A stretch of DNA of 5,569 nucleotides from Pseudomonas sp. (lineage in GTDB: Bacteria > Pseudomonadota > Gammaproteobacteria > Pseudomonadales > Pseudomonadaceae): assembly GCA_003525045.1 (NCBI GenBank), contig DQGF01000603.1:2344-7912 (forward strand), given 5' to 3'. Position 1 is the first letter of the stretch. Every line of letters begins with the position of its first letter. A program made the position numbers and the translations under genes. Shown here piece by piece: positions 5,367 through 5,569 of the stretch. Below the pieces are notes generated by a model. That model did no database searches. It saw nothing but the letters and a program-made list of their open reading frames with translations, and had not been told where the DNA came from.

Positions 5367-5569
5367 ATGCTCAAGCAAGCACTGGCGCAAAACGGTCTGA
5401 TCGCGATCCTGCGTGGCCTGCGCCCGCAAGAGGCGGCAGCCATCGGCGAAGTCCTGTATGCCGCCGGATTTCGCGTCATCGAAGTGCCGCTCAATTCCCC
5501 CGAACCGTACGAAAGTATCCGCATCCTGCGCAGTACCTTGCCGGCCGATTGCCTGATCGGCGCGGGCAC
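5367..5569 (+). CDS. dgoA: 2-dehydro-3-deoxy-6-phosphogalactonate aldolase, partial (3' end outside window)
   Basis: DgoA splits KDPGal into pyruvate and D-glyceraldehyde 3-phosphate, the last step of galactonate catabolism. Only the first 67 residues and two bases are present. They show the KDPG-aldolase-family opening LIAILRGLRP (11-20), with the conserved Arg at 16. GFRVIEVPLNSP (34-45) follows, with Glu39 as the expected catalytic base, and then LIGAG (63-67), the start of the conserved GAGT strand. The 'VIEVPLNSP' wording, rather than the 'EVTLRT' of Eda, points to the galactonate enzyme. The Schiff-base lysine lies beyond the edge and cannot be checked. The gene directly follows dgoK. 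In pseudomonads a galactonate dehydratase and an MFS galactonate transporter often come next, which is a prediction for the flanking DNA. Confidence 0.93.
   Translation, partial: MLKQALAQNGLIAILRGLRPQEAAAIGEVLYAAGFRVIEVPLNSPEPYESIRILRSTLPADCLIGAG

Noticed and set aside
4796..5569. A 257-codon minus-strand frame opposite dgoK and dgoA
   Set aside because: Both strands' real genes here are plus-strand dgoK and dgoA, with full motif sets. The minus frame is compositional shadow.

Overview
The window looks like a chromosomal accessory-metabolism stretch from a fluorescent-group Pseudomonas. The grounds are high-GC coding with strong G/C third positions, clear Shine-Dalgarno sites, and short inverted REP-type repeats of the kinds scattered through P. 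fluorescens-group genomes. No phage, transposase, CRISPR array, rRNA or tRNA gene is visible.

Region 1 (1-2481, plus strand): a truncated REP-like repeat at the left edge is followed by a 12-helix NCS1-family permease (nucleobase/cytosine type). Its stop codon lies inside the first codons of a PfkB-family sugar/nucleoside kinase, an 8-base overlap. The pair reads as an uptake-and-phosphorylate module for a nucleobase- or nucleoside-like compound. The exact substrate cannot be read from the sequence, and any partner genes would lie left of the window.

Region 2 (2482-3463): a REP doublet (REPIN) lies after the kinase. Next, on the minus strand, is a decayed gene fragment: the C-terminal end of a small basic protein with a Rho-N/SAP-like motif, broken by a one-base frameshift and lacking its 5' part. 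To its right are a strong intrinsic terminator and two small minus-strand genes that probably share a transcript: a small exported, low-complexity Gly/Thr/Pro-rich protein, then an 84-residue winged-helix-like protein. Both are of unknown function.

Region 3 (3464-4249): a 194-base divergent spacer precedes a GNAT acetyltransferase closely resembling spermidine/spermine (diamine) N-acetyltransferases. It ends at a second, unrelated REP-type doublet whose long stem ends in seven T's and can serve as the terminator.

Region 4 (4250-5569): an AT-rich control region carries a perfect 7+7 inverted repeat (candidate operator) and a good sigma-70-type promoter. It drives dgoK (2-dehydro-3-deoxygalactonokinase) and, 19 bases later, dgoA (KDPGal aldolase), which is cut by the right edge. 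Together these perform the last two steps of D-galactonate catabolism (DeLey-Doudoroff route): KDGal to KDPGal, then to pyruvate and glyceraldehyde 3-phosphate. The galactonate dehydratase, transporter and regulator are not in the window.

Nothing here amounts to a clear new system. The best leads are the decayed gene with its terminator, the dgo control palindrome, the unassigned permease-kinase pair, and the small exported/winged-helix gene pair.
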